Assembly: GCF_004004555.2 (NCBI RefSeq) | Contig: NZ_SACP01000029.1 | Coordinates: forward strand, 1 to 64,000 | Reading direction: 5' to 3' | Source: Methylobacterium oryzihabitans | Lineage (GTDB): Bacteria; Pseudomonadota; Alphaproteobacteria; Rhizobiales; Beijerinckiaceae | DNA length: 64,000 nt | Shown: positions 24,317 to 32,906 of the stretch, one piece after another | Numbering within the stretch: position 1 is the stretch's first letter | How the letters are laid out: every line of letters begins with the position of its first letter | The notes under the pieces: model-generated | What the model was told of the DNA's origin: nothing | The model's database searches: none | The model's input: only the letters and a program-made list of their open reading frames with translations | Program-made: the position numbers and the translations under genes

Positions 24317-24613
24317 GTGCTGAAACCGATGATGCTGGCCGCCGGCCTGATCCTGGGCGCCACCCTGGGCGGCACCGCCCCGACGCCGGCCGCCGCGGCG
24401 GCTCCCGCCGTCGAGGCGCAGGCCCCGACCGCCTGGGCGCAGTACGGCTATCACCGCCGGCATGGCCATTGGGGCCGCCCCTACGGCTATCGCCGCCATT
24501 TCGGCCCGCCCTACGGCCGCGCCTACGGTTTCCGCCGCCACCACCATTACGGCTACCACCCGGGCCACGGCCGCCGCTTCTACGGCGGGCCGCGCGGCTA
24601 CGGCCGGTTCTGA
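24317..24613 (+). CDS. Small exported His/Tyr/Gly/Arg-rich protein
   Basis: 98 residues from GTG 24317 (GAGGAG nine bases upstream). A signal sequence (MMLAAGLILGATLGGTAPTPAAAAA) is followed by a mature region dominated by His, Tyr, Gly and Arg in short repeats such as YGYRRHFGPPYGRAYGFRRH. Such basic aromatic low-complexity proteins are frequent in methylobacterial envelopes; metal binding through the roughly dozen histidines is plausible but unproved. No cysteine is present. Stands alone between a repeat element and a coding gap. Confidence 0.7.
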   Translation: MLKPMMLAAGLILGATLGGTAPTPAAAAAPAVEAQAPTAWAQYGYHRRHGHWGRPYGYRRHFGPPYGRAYGFRRHHHYGYHPGHGRRFYGGPRGYGRF

Positions 24614-24901
24614 CCGTCACCCTCCACGACCGCCTCGATCCCGAAGGGCCGGCCTCGCGCCGGCCCTTTTCGCGTGGGCCGCCGCCGCAGGTCGGGCAGG
24701 GGCGCCGCATTCCCGCCATCTTCGTAACCTTGGCTGTAACCACCCGGACGCCGGAGGCGGCGGGCCTCGTGCCGCGAGCGGTGCCGCCGGAGGCGGCGCG
24801 ACTTGCGGGACATCCGATGCAGGGTCAGGGGTTTGGTCCGGGTTCGCGATCCGCTGCGTGAACCGGCGCCGGCGCCCGGGCCGCCACCGAGGAGAAACCG
24901 G

Positions 24902-25093
24902 ATGCCGCATCGCATCGAACAGCGCCGCCGTGTCGAGGACCAACTCCGGCACTACGAACGGGCGCTCGCCGACATCCGCAGTTCCGCCGGGCGCGGCGCC
25001 AACAGCCGCGCCCTCCAGCTCCAGCACGCACGGCTGATCGCCCGCGCCCGCACCGAGCTCGCCGCCCTCGACGCCGAGCCGGCGCGGGCCTGA
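24902..25093 (+). CDS. Small charged helical protein (63 aa)
   Basis: Not recognised. 63 residues, mostly one amphipathic helix pattern (EQRRRVEDQLRHYERALADI and later ARLIARARTELAALDAEPA), strongly charged, no Cys or Trp, suggesting a small coiled-coil or helical hairpin. The ribosome binding site CGAGGAGAAACCGG before ATG 24902 is good and supports translation. No neighbour gives a clue to function. Confidence 0.6.
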   Translation: MPHRIEQRRRVEDQLRHYERALADIRSSAGRGANSRALQLQHARLIARARTELAALDAEPARA

Positions 25094-25224
25094 ACCTTTC
25101 ACCGGCTCGCCAAGGAGCCGCGGCCAGGACGGGGAGGGCGCCTCGTGCGGCCTCTCGACATCTGCCTGCAAATACCTGTCTGGATGGAGCGTTTCCTCCA
25201 GGCAGGTCACCGGAGGATGGCCCG

Positions 25225-26211
25225 ATGACCGCCCTCGCCACCGGGCACCTCCGCATGGCGGACGGCGACCAGATCCACTACGAGGTCAGCGGCAATCGTC
25301 TCGGGCGGCCCGCGCTGTACCTGCATGGTGGGCCCGGCAGCGGACTCGGCCATGGTGGCTACCGGCGGCTGTTCGATCCGGCAGCCTACCACGTCATCGC
25401 GATCGACCAGCGCGGCTGCGGACGCAGCCGCCCGCTCGCGACTGCCGCGCTGGAGCGGCTGCACCGCAACACCACCCAGACTCTCATCGCGGACATCGAG
25501 GCCGTGCGGAGGCATGTCGGCGTCGAAAGCTGGCTCGTCTCGGGCGTCTCGTGGGGCTCGACGCTCGCGCTCGCCTACGCCCAGACCCACCCGCACCGGG
25601 TGACCGAACTGGTTCTCGCGGCCGTCACCACGACCAGCCCCGAGGAGGTCGAATGGATCACCGAGGGGGTCGGCCGCATCTTCCCGGAGGCGTGGCAGGT
25701 CTTCGAGCGTGGATCCCGTCGAATCGATGGAGAGCGCATCGTCGATGCCTATGCGAGGCGTCTGGCCGGTGCCGATGCCGAGGACAGAGTGCGGGCGGCC
25801 TCCGATTGGGTCGCCTGGGAAGCGGCGCACATCGCCTTCGACTCCGGCGGGAAATCTCCGCCCATCCCAGACGAAGGCCCGGAGCACCACGCGGTCTTCG
25901 CGACCCTGGTGACACACTACTGGGCTCACGATGGCTTCCTGCCCGCCGGGCAGGCGATCCTCGACCGCATGGATGCGATCCGGCACATCCCCGCCGTCCT
26001 GATCCATGGTCGCCGCGACGTGAGCGGTCCGCCGGTGACGGCGTGGCGCCTGCACCGGCAATGGCCGGCGAGCCGCCTCGTCGTGGTCGAGACCGAGGGC
26101 CATGGCGGCCCCGAGATGACGGCGCGGATGCGCGAGGCGACCGATGCCTTCGCGGCCGACCCTACCGCCGCCCGACCCGCATCGGCATGCCCTCGGCCGG
26201 GCGCAGGGTGA
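25225..26211 (+). CDS. pip: Proline iminopeptidase (alpha/beta hydrolase, S33)
   Basis: 328 residues. Oxyanion motif LHGGPGSG (about residues 33-40), S33-family loop DQRGCGRSRP, nucleophile elbow GVSWGSTLAL with the catalytic Ser, a later HGRRDVSGPP with the acid residue, and EGHGG with the catalytic His. These are characteristic of proline iminopeptidase, which removes N-terminal Pro from short peptides in the cytoplasm. The last 16 residues (from PTAARPAS) have no counterpart in the family and overlap, tail to tail, 50 bp of the P450 gene; the original stop has probably been lost. GC at third positions is lower than in neighbours. Confidence 0.92.
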   Translation: MTALATGHLRMADGDQIHYEVSGNRLGRPALYLHGGPGSGLGHGGYRRLFDPAAYHVIAIDQRGCGRSRPLATAALERLHRNTTQTLIADIEAVRRHVGVESWLVSGVSWGSTLALAYAQTHPHRVTELVLAAVTTTSPEEVEWITEGVGRIFPEAWQVFERGSRRIDGERIVDAYARRLAGADAEDRVRAASDWVAWEAAHIAFDSGGKSPPIPDEGPEHHAVFATLVTHYWAHDGFLPAGQAILDRMDAIRHIPAVLIHGRRDVSGPPVTAWRLHRQWPASRLVVVETEGHGGPEMTARMREATDAFAADPTAARPASACPRPGAG

Positions 26212-27550
26212 TGCGCTGCTTGAGCGTCGGCACGAAGCCGGGGCGCAGGCGGAAGCGCAGGTCGCGCACCAGCACCGCCAGGATCGCCACCGCCTCCATC
26301 ATCGCGAAGCTCAGGCCGATGCAGATCCGCGGGCCGGCGCCGAACGGCAGGTAGCTGTAGCGGTCGCGGGCCTTGGCCGCCTCGGGCGCGAACCGCGCCG
26401 GGTCGAAGCGGTCGGGCTCGTTCCACAGGCGGGCGTGGCGGTGGATGGCGTAGATCGGGATCGTGATCGGCGTGCCCTTGAGGATCCGGTGCCCGCCGAG
26501 GTCGAGGTCGTCGAGCGCGGCGCGCACCACCACCGGGGCCGGCGGGTAGAGCCGCATCGCCTCCTGGATCACCTGCCGGGTGTAGGTCAGGGCGTCGACG
26601 TCGTCGGCGGTCGGGGCGCCGTCGCCGACCACCGTCCGCACCTCCTCGGCCACGGCCGCCTCGGTCTCCGGGTGCAGGGCCAGGATGTAGAGCGCCCAGG
26701 TGAGCGCCAGCGCCGTGGTCTCGTGGCCGGCGGTGACGAAGGTGAGCAGGTTGTCGGCGACGTCGGTGTCGTCCATCGCCCGGCCGGTCTCGGGGTCGCG
26801 GGCGGTGAGCAGCAGGCTGAGCAGGTCGCTGCGCCCCTCCGTCCCGTCCCGCCGCCCCTCGGCGACGAGGCGGGCGAGCTCGTCGCGCAGGTAGTGCTTG
26901 GCGGTCTCGGCCCGGCGCCGGCCGGGATAGGGCATCCAGGCCGGGGCGCCGGCCAGCGTCAGGGCGAAGACCCAGCTCGTCGATTCGAGGTAGTCCGTCA
27001 CGCCCTTGGCGACGCGGGCGACGTCGATCCGGCCGTGGCCCGACAGCATCGTCTCGACGATGATGTCGAAGGTGGTCCGCATCAGCTCGGCGGAGAGGTC
27101 GACCTCGGCCGAGGCGGGGAGGGCGGCGAGGCGGTCGCGCATCCGCTCGGCGGCCCCGACCATCGCCGGCAGGAAGCCGCGGATGCGCTCGTTGCGGAAG
27201 ATCGGCGCCGCCGCCCGGCGCTGCCAGCGCCAGCGCGCGCCGTCGGCGGTGAGGATCGCGTCGCCGAGCGCCGGCGACAGCGAGCGCCGGAACGCCTCCG
27301 ACTTCTCGAACCCGTCGGCCTGATCGACCAGCACCGCCCGGACCAGGGCCGGATCCATGACGAACAGGCTGGCGCGGCCGAGGAAGGTCGTCGGCAGCAG
27401 CGGCTCGTGGAAGACCTCGCGCGGCCAGGCCTCGATCGGGTTGCGCACCACCGTCCGCAGCAGGGCGAGGGTTCCGAGGGGGCCCGCGGGCGGGACGACC
27501 CGGGCCAGCGGCACGGCACCGCTGCGGGGAAACGACGGATGGGCGTTCAT
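26162..27550 (-). CDS. Cytochrome P450
   Basis: 462 residues. Heme-thiolate signature FGAGPRICIG near the C terminus with the axial Cys; I-helix TFVTAGHETTALALTW with the oxygen-activating Glu-Thr pair; K-helix EAMRLYPPAP containing ExxR. The N terminus has no strong membrane anchor, as expected for a soluble bacterial P450. Length and the HRHARLW / FDPARF segments are typical of the fatty-acid/terpene-hydroxylating bacterial groups, but substrate cannot be assigned. No ferredoxin or ferredoxin reductase gene is adjacent. Its 3' end overlaps the iminopeptidase gene by 50 bp. Start ATG 27550. Confidence 0.93.
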   Translation of the reverse strand: MNAHPSFPRSGAVPLARVVPPAGPLGTLALLRTVVRNPIEAWPREVFHEPLLPTTFLGRASLFVMDPALVRAVLVDQADGFEKSEAFRRSLSPALGDAILTADGARWRWQRRAAAPIFRNERIRGFLPAMVGAAERMRDRLAALPASAEVDLSAELMRTTFDIIVETMLSGHGRIDVARVAKGVTDYLESTSWVFALTLAGAPAWMPYPGRRRAETAKHYLRDELARLVAEGRRDGTEGRSDLLSLLLTARDPETGRAMDDTDVADNLLTFVTAGHETTALALTWALYILALHPETEAAVAEEVRTVVGDGAPTADDVDALTYTRQVIQEAMRLYPPAPVVVRAALDDLDLGGHRILKGTPITIPIYAIHRHARLWNEPDRFDPARFAPEAAKARDRYSYLPFGAGPRICIGLSFAMMEAVAILAVLVRDLRFRLRPGFVPTLKQRITLRPAEGMPMRVGRR

Positions 27551-27788
27551 GCGGCAACGGACCTTGCGAGAGCGGACCTCGGCGGAGGGGTCATGGTGGG
27601 CGGCGGTCCTCGGGCCCGGGCCCGGCGGGAGCCGGGCGTCCCCGCTGCCTCCCACCGGATCGCGGCGGGGGCAAGGCCGATCGCACCTCGGGCCCGACAA
27701 TCGCCGCTTGGATTCCCGCCCCCGTGCATCATGTCTGAGGGGAGCCGTGGCGGCAGGACGCCGGCCGGACACCGGGAGGACGAGCGCC

Positions 27789-28208
27789 ATGGAGGCCGGC
27801 ATCGACCGCGCGACCCTCGACCGGCTGATCGCCCTCGGCCGCCGCCGGGACGGGCTGACGACCGAGGACCTGCGGCAGGCGCTGCCGATCGGCGGGATGA
27901 GCGCCGACGCGATCGCCCTGGTGGTGATCGAGCTGGAGGATGCCGGGATCCCGGTCGACCTGGACGAGAGCCTGCTCGGCGGCCGGCCCGGCTCGACCGC
28001 CGCCCCGATGCCGGCGATGCCCGTGCCCGAGGTGCCGCCGCCTCCGGCCGGACCGCCGGCCCCGGCGACCGCCGCCCCGCGCGGTGCGGCTCCCGCGAGC
28101 GCCGCGCCGGCGCCGGGACCGGGCCGGGCCGGCGCGCACCGGGCGGTCGCGATCGCCGGGCTCGCGGCCGTGGTTCTCGCCCTCGTGCTGGTGCTGATCC
28201 TGCGCTGA
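27789..28208 (+). CDS. Tail-anchored protein with a sigma-70 region 1.1-like domain
   Basis: 139 residues. Residues 7-60 (LDRLIALGRRRDGLTTEDLR, then ALPIGG...AIALVVIELEDAGIPV) follow the pattern of sigma-70 region 1.1 in RpoD, the acidic three-helix domain that occupies the RNA polymerase DNA channel before promoter binding. No other sigma region is present. Residues 63-115 are an Ala/Pro-rich linker, and 119-138 (AVAIAGLAAVVLALVLVLIL) form one C-terminal membrane helix, so the 1.1-like domain would face the cytoplasm. A membrane-held RpoD-1.1 mimic could bind RNA polymerase or act as a DNA mimic; that is inference. Start ATG 27789. It precedes a carboxylate-amine ligase gene by 50 bp. Confidence 0.72.
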   Translation: MEAGIDRATLDRLIALGRRRDGLTTEDLRQALPIGGMSADAIALVVIELEDAGIPVDLDESLLGGRPGSTAAPMPAMPVPEVPPPPAGPPAPATAAPRGAAPASAAPAPGPGRAGAHRAVAIAGLAAVVLALVLVLILR

Positions 28209-28258
28209 GGCCCGCCCGGGCCGGAGCGCCCGTTCCCGTTTCCGGAGAGACCCGCCGC

Positions 28259-29386
28259 ATGTCCGACACCGCCTACCGCTTCGGGATCGAGGAAGAGTTC
28301 TTCCTCGCCGACGCCGCCACCCGGGACACCCCGCGCCGGGGCGTGGCCGGCTTCCACGCCGCCGCCCGCGCGCTGCTGCCGGCCGAGCGCGAATTGCTCC
28401 AGAGCCAGATCGAGATCGCGACGCCGCCCTGCACCGAGACGGAGGCGGCCCGGGCCTCGCTCGCCGGCCAGCGCCGGGGCCTCGCCGAGATCGGCCGCGC
28501 CCACGGCCTGCTGGTCTTCGCCGCCGGCACCCATCCGAAAGCCGCCTGGGAGAGCCAGCGGCCGACCGACGGGGAGCGCTATCACGGCATCCTCGACGCG
28601 GTGCGGATGGTCGGGCGGCGCTCGGTGGTGGGCGGGCTGCACGTCCATGTCGAGGTCGCGAACCCGGAGGCCCGGGTCGACCTGATGAACCGCCTGCTGC
28701 CGTTCCTGCCGCTGCTGCTCGCCCTGTCGGTGTCGTCGCCGTTCTGGCACGGCCGCGACACCGGGCTCGCCGGCTACCGGCTCAGCGCCTTCGGCGAGAT
28801 GCCGCGCACCGGGCTGCCCGACCTGTTCGACGGGCCCGACGCCTATGCGCGCTACGTGCGGGTGATGACGGCCGCCGGCGCGATCGAGGATGCGAGCTTC
28901 CTGTGGTGGCACCTGCGCCCGTCGATCCGGTTCCCGACCCTGGAACTGCGCATCGCCGATTCCTGCCCGCGGGTCGAGGACGCGCTGGCCATCGCCGGGC
29001 TCTACCGCTGCCTCGTGCGCTGCGCCGAGCGCCGGCCCGACCTGAATGCCGGGATCGACGGCGTCGCCCGGGCGCTGGCCCGGGAGAACCAGTGGCGGGC
29101 CCAGCGCGACGGTGTGCGGATGGCGCCGGTGGACGAGGCCGCCGGCGGCGCCCGGCCGTTCGCCGAGGCGCTGGACGAGATCCTGGCCCTGGTCGCCGAG
29201 GACGCCGCCGCGCTCGGCTGCGCCGACTCTCTCGACCACGCCCGGAGCATCGCCCGCGACGGCACCGCGAGCGAGCGCCAGCGGGCGGTGTTCGCCCGTG
29301 CCCGCTCGGCCGGAGCGCCGGAGGTCGACGCGCTCGCGGCGGTCGTCGACGATCTCGCCGTGCTCACCGAGGGGCGGGAGGGCTGA
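28259..29386 (+). CDS. Carboxylate-amine ligase (YbdK / GCS2 family)
   Basis: 375 residues. FGIEEEFFLADA at the N terminus and LLQSQIEIATPPC are the hallmark of the GCS2/YbdK group, related to glutamate-cysteine ligase; GGLHVHVEV and the WWHLRPSIRFPTLELRIADS segment complete the ATP/substrate site. Members make gamma-glutamyl or similar amide bonds weakly in vitro; the physiological product is often unknown. The gene lies 50 bp after the tail-anchored sigma 1.1-like gene, possibly co-transcribed. Start ATG 28259 has GGAGAGACC upstream. Confidence 0.9.
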   Translation: MSDTAYRFGIEEEFFLADAATRDTPRRGVAGFHAAARALLPAERELLQSQIEIATPPCTETEAARASLAGQRRGLAEIGRAHGLLVFAAGTHPKAAWESQRPTDGERYHGILDAVRMVGRRSVVGGLHVHVEVANPEARVDLMNRLLPFLPLLLALSVSSPFWHGRDTGLAGYRLSAFGEMPRTGLPDLFDGPDAYARYVRVMTAAGAIEDASFLWWHLRPSIRFPTLELRIADSCPRVEDALAIAGLYRCLVRCAERRPDLNAGIDGVARALARENQWRAQRDGVRMAPVDEAAGGARPFAEALDEILALVAEDAAALGCADSLDHARSIARDGTASERQRAVFARARSAGAPEVDALAAVVDDLAVLTEGREG

Positions 29387-29443
29387 GCGTGGCGGCGGAG
29401 CGCCGGGCCGGCTATCGTCGCCGCCACCGCAACGGAGGCCGCG

Positions 29444-30049
29444 ATGGCTGAGCCGGCACGCCGCATCTGGACCGTAGAGGCGTTCTTCGCCTGGCAGGCG
29501 CGCCAGCCGGACCTCTACGAACTGGTCTCGGGCGAGCCGAGGCTGATGGCGGGAGCCTCGAACGTCCACGACGACATCGTCGTGAACCTCGTCGCGGAAC
29601 TGAAAACCCAGACCCGCGGCAGCGGATGCCGACCCTTCACCGGCGATGGCGCCGTGGAGACGCGGCCCGGCCAGATCCGGCGCCCGGATGTCGGCCTCGA
29701 TTGCGGCCGGCGCGATCCGCGCGCGACCGTGGCGGCGGAGGCGCGCCTGATCGTCGAGGTGCTGTCGCCGAGCACGCGCGACTTCGACACGTTCGAGAAG
29801 TTGGACGAGTACCGTGCGATGCCAGGCCTCGACGCGATCCTGATCGTGGAGCCCAACCAGCCGCTCGTGGTGGTGTGGGAGCGGTCGGACGAGGGGTCGT
29901 GGTCGAGCCGGCGTGTCGAGGGACTGGAAGCCGGGATCGCGCTGCCGACGGTCGGCGTCACCCTGACGATGGCCGCGATCTATGACGGCGTGAGCGTCCC
30001 GGCCGCGCCGCGGCTGGTCCAGGGGGAGGACCGGGAGGAGAGGGCCTGA
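29444..30049 (+). CDS. Uma2 family (DUF820) putative restriction-like endonuclease
   Basis: 201 residues. The PD-(D/E)xK core is visible: RRPDVGLD, then LIVEVLSPSTRDFDTFEKLD with the conserved Glu and the Lys after it, and YRAMPGLDAILIVEP. Uma2 proteins are predicted nucleases, very numerous in cyanobacteria and present in many proteobacteria, generally without a known target. It lies 57 bp after the carboxylate-amine ligase, with its own start after GGAGGCCGCG. No toxin or methylase partner adjoins it. Confidence 0.9.
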   Translation: MAEPARRIWTVEAFFAWQARQPDLYELVSGEPRLMAGASNVHDDIVVNLVAELKTQTRGSGCRPFTGDGAVETRPGQIRRPDVGLDCGRRDPRATVAAEARLIVEVLSPSTRDFDTFEKLDEYRAMPGLDAILIVEPNQPLVVVWERSDEGSWSSRRVEGLEAGIALPTVGVTLTMAAIYDGVSVPAAPRLVQGEDREERA

Positions 30050-30092
30050 CGGCGGGTCTGGTGCGCGCCGGACGGCCACGGAATTTGATTCG

Positions 30093-30108
30093 CATAATGT
30101 ACGTTATG
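30093..30108. promoter_or_regulatory. Near-palindrome, possible operator
   Basis: CATAATGTACGTTATG reads almost the same on the other strand (14 of 16 positions), in an unusually AT-rich patch between the Uma2 gene and the convergent AAA ATPase gene. It lies downstream of both genes, which argues against a simple operator for either; it may mark a small unannotated transcript or remnant. Confidence 0.35.
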
Positions 30109-30222
30109 GAACTCAAACGAGTGGCAAGCCGGGATCCCGCGGCCATCACGTGCATCATGAGCGGATGACCGAACTATTAAAACACGGCCTGTGAGGGTCC
30201 GCTTCACCTGCTTGATCCGGCC

Positions 30223-31383
30223 TCACCGCTTCGCCCACACCCATGACGGCGGATCGTGCTCCACCGCCGCGGTCTCCCCAAAGCTCTTCTCCAGCGTCAC
30301 GAGACCGGCGCCGGGCTCCCGCGCCAGGGCGTCGGCCAGGGCCGGCGCGTGCGTCACGACGATGATCTGGGCGTGGCGCGCGGCACCCGCGATCAGGCGG
30401 GCGAGCGGGCCGAGCAGGTCGGCGTGCAGGCTGGTCTCGGGCTCGTTGAGCACCATCAGGTCGGGCGGGCGCGGCGTCAGCAGCGCGGCGGCGAGCAGGA
30501 GGTAGCGCAGGGTCCCGTCCGACAGTTCGGCGCCCTTGAGCGGGCGCAGCAGCCCGGGCTGGTAGAGGTCGAGGGCGAACTGTCCGCCCTGCTCGGCGAC
30601 GTCGAGGCGCGTGCCCGGGAAGGCGTCGTCGATCGCCCGCGCCAGCCCGGCCTCGTCGCCGATCTCGATGATCGTCCGCAGGGCCGCGGCGAGGTCCGAT
30701 CCGTCGCCGGCCAGGACCGGCGTGCGGGTGCCGACCTGCGGCCGGCGGGCCGGCGCCTCGGGGTCGGTGCGGAGATGGTCGTAGAACCGCCAGCCGCGCA
30801 TCCGCTCGCGTAGCAGCAGCACCTCGGGCGCGTCGCGCGGGTCGGCGCCGTGGGTCATCAGGCTGTCGAACGGCGCCAGCGGATGCGGCACCTCGCGCCA
30901 GATCCCGTCGCGGTCGCGCAGGCGCATCAGCGCGTTGCGCCGCTCCGCGAGACCATTGGCCCGCCCGATGAGCGGCCCGGTCCACACGCTCTCGACCTTG
31001 ATCTCCGGGTCGCGGAAGAAGGCGCTGCCGGGCACCGGGACCGGCAGGCCGAGGTCGATGGCGTAGCCGTAATCGTCGTCGGAGAAGCCGAGGCGCAGGG
31101 CGACGGCGTTGCGCCGGGTCGTGCCCTGGACCGGGTGCGCGCCGGAGCGGACCGCGCGCCCGATCGCCTCCGGCCCCGCCCACAGGGCCGAGCCGAAGCC
31201 GCCCTCGCGGGCGAGCGAGGCGATCACCCGCCCCTGGGCGCAATCGGCGAGCAGCCGCAGGGCGCGGTACAGGCTCGACTTGCCGCTGCCGTTCGGCCCG
31301 GTAACGACCGTGAGCCGGTCGAGGGACAGGCGCAAGTCGCGCAGGGAGCGGTAGCCGGCGACGGCGAGGCGCCCGATCGCCAT
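30223..31383 (-). CDS. AAA family ATPase (RecF/SMC-like, OLD-type core)
   Basis: 386 residues. Starts AIGRLAVAGYRSLRDL, then Walker A VTGPNGSGKSSLYRAL (about 28-42). Near the C terminus are the signature-like SDGTLRYLLLAAALL and Walker B LMVLNEPETSLH, followed by an IIVVTHAPAL switch. The middle is a long insertion without coiled coil. This is the AAA_21/OLD-like class, which includes DNA-repair and defence ATPases; without a nuclease partner the role is unknown. It starts 10 bp after the hflX stop, so it is probably the third gene of an hfq-hflX-ATPase transcript. Confidence 0.88.
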   Translation of the reverse strand: MAIGRLAVAGYRSLRDLRLSLDRLTVVTGPNGSGKSSLYRALRLLADCAQGRVIASLAREGGFGSALWAGPEAIGRAVRSGAHPVQGTTRRNAVALRLGFSDDDYGYAIDLGLPVPVPGSAFFRDPEIKVESVWTGPLIGRANGLAERRNALMRLRDRDGIWREVPHPLAPFDSLMTHGADPRDAPEVLLLRERMRGWRFYDHLRTDPEAPARRPQVGTRTPVLAGDGSDLAAALRTIIEIGDEAGLARAIDDAFPGTRLDVAEQGGQFALDLYQPGLLRPLKGAELSDGTLRYLLLAAALLTPRPPDLMVLNEPETSLHADLLGPLARLIAGAARHAQIIVVTHAPALADALAREPGAGLVTLEKSFGETAAVEHDPPSWVWAKR

Positions 31384-31393
31384 GCCGTCCCCG

Positions 31394-32791
31394 TCAGTCC
31401 CCCGCCGCCCGCAGCCGCCGCGCCGCGCCGAAGCGGTTGAGGAAGCGCGGCTCCTTCTCGGGCGCGACCCGCACCACGAGGTGCTGGGCGCCCGACGCGT
31501 CCTCGCGGCGGTCGAGCACCTCGGCGTTCTCGTAGAGCCAGTGCAGCCCGGCCCCCTCGGCCGGGTCGAGCACGACGGCGAAGCTCGCCCGGGTCTCGGC
31601 GATGCGGGCCTCGATCCGGGCCAGCAGGCGGTCGATGCCCTCGCCGGTCAGCGCCGAGATCAGCACCGGCCCGGCGGCGTTCCGGCCGGTCCCGGAGGCG
31701 CGGCTGAGGTTGAGCAGCCGCTCGCGCTCGGCGCCGTCGAGGAGGTCGGCCTTGTTCCAGACCTCGATCACCCGCCCGGCCTCGGCCTCGATCCCGAGTT
31801 CGCCGAGCACCTCGGCCACGTCCTGGCCCTGGGCCTCGGTGTCCTCGTGCGAGATGTCGCGGACGTGGAGCAGGATGTCGGCCTCGATCACGTCCTCCAG
31901 CGTCGCCCGGAACGCGGCGATCAGCATCGTCGGCAGTTCGGAGATGAAGCCGACGGTGTCGGACAGGATCGCGGTCTCGCCGTGCGGCAGCCGGATCGCC
32001 CGGGCGGTCGGGTCGAGGGTCGCGAACAGCATGTCCTCGGCCTTCACCTCGGCGGCGGTGAGGCGGTTGAACAGCGTCGACTTGCCGGCATTGGTGTAGC
32101 CGACGAGCGCGACGATCGGGTACGGCACCCGGCGGCGGGAGCGGCGGTGCAGGCCGCGGGTGCGGGTGACGGTTTCCAGTTCGCGCTCGATCCGGGTCAT
32201 CCGCTCCTGGATCATCCGGCGGTCGGCCTCGATCTGGGTCTCGCCGGGGCCGCCGAGGAAGCCGAAGCCGCCGCGCTGGCGCTCCAGGTGGGTCCAGGAC
32301 CGCACCAGACGGCTGCGCTGGTAGGCGAGATGCGCGTGCTCGACCTGGAGCGTGCCCTCGCGGGTCGAGGCGCGGCGCCCGAAGATCTCGAGGATCAGCC
32401 CGGTCCGGTCGATGACCTTGACGCCCCAGGCCTTCTCCAGGTTGCGCTGCTGCACCGGCGACAGGGCGCAATCCATCACCACGAGGCGGATCTCGTCGGC
32501 GGCGATGCGCCCGGCGATCTCCTCGACGCGGCCCTTGCCGAGATAGGTCGAGGGCCGGATGTCCGACAGCGAGACCCCGAGCCGGTCGACGACGTCGAGC
32601 TCGATCGCGGCGGCGAGTCCGACCGCCTCGTCGAGGCGGGCCTCGGCGGCCCGGCTCTCGCCCGGCCGCCCGGACGCGGCGCGGCGGGTCTGGTAGGGCC
32701 CGATCACGAGGGTCCGGGTCTCGGCGGCGACGGCGCCCTCCGGCTCCGCCATCCGTTGCAGGCGGGCCTCGCCCGGTGTCTGCGCGTCCAT
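31394..32791 (-). CDS. hflX: Ribosome-associated GTPase HflX
   Basis: 465 residues. The N-terminal HflX domain carries DIRPSTYLGKGRVEEIAGRI and GFLGGPGETQIEADRR; the GTPase has G1 GYTNAGKST, switch I/DPTARAI, G3 DTVGFI and G4 NKADLL. HflX splits stalled 70S ribosomes and acts in heat and antibiotic stress. Start ATG 32791 was chosen as first methionine after GGGAGGAACG, though the spacing is long (13 bases) and the next ATG (MAEPEG) is possible. It follows hfq by 115 bp in the usual alphaproteobacterial order. Confidence 0.95.
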   Translation of the reverse strand: MDAQTPGEARLQRMAEPEGAVAAETRTLVIGPYQTRRAASGRPGESRAAEARLDEAVGLAAAIELDVVDRLGVSLSDIRPSTYLGKGRVEEIAGRIAADEIRLVVMDCALSPVQQRNLEKAWGVKVIDRTGLILEIFGRRASTREGTLQVEHAHLAYQRSRLVRSWTHLERQRGGFGFLGGPGETQIEADRRMIQERMTRIERELETVTRTRGLHRRSRRRVPYPIVALVGYTNAGKSTLFNRLTAAEVKAEDMLFATLDPTARAIRLPHGETAILSDTVGFISELPTMLIAAFRATLEDVIEADILLHVRDISHEDTEAQGQDVAEVLGELGIEAEAGRVIEVWNKADLLDGAERERLLNLSRASGTGRNAAGPVLISALTGEGIDRLLARIEARIAETRASFAVVLDPAEGAGLHWLYENAEVLDRREDASGAQHLVVRVAPEKEPRFLNRFGAARRLRAAGD

Positions 32792-32906
32792 CGTGGTGTT
32801 CGTTCCTCCCGCCGGCGTGCGCTCCGACGGGAGACCGCGCCTCACGATGAGGTTGGGAGGCGACGGGCCGCGATCAAGCGTCCCGCCCCGGAAAACCGCC
32901 GAAGGG

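Noticed and set aside
26144..28258. Upstream extension of the carboxylate-amine ligase frame by about 700 codons
   Set aside because: It runs antisense through the P450 and in another frame through the sigma 1.1-like gene. The family start FGIEEEFF lies at 28259-28300.
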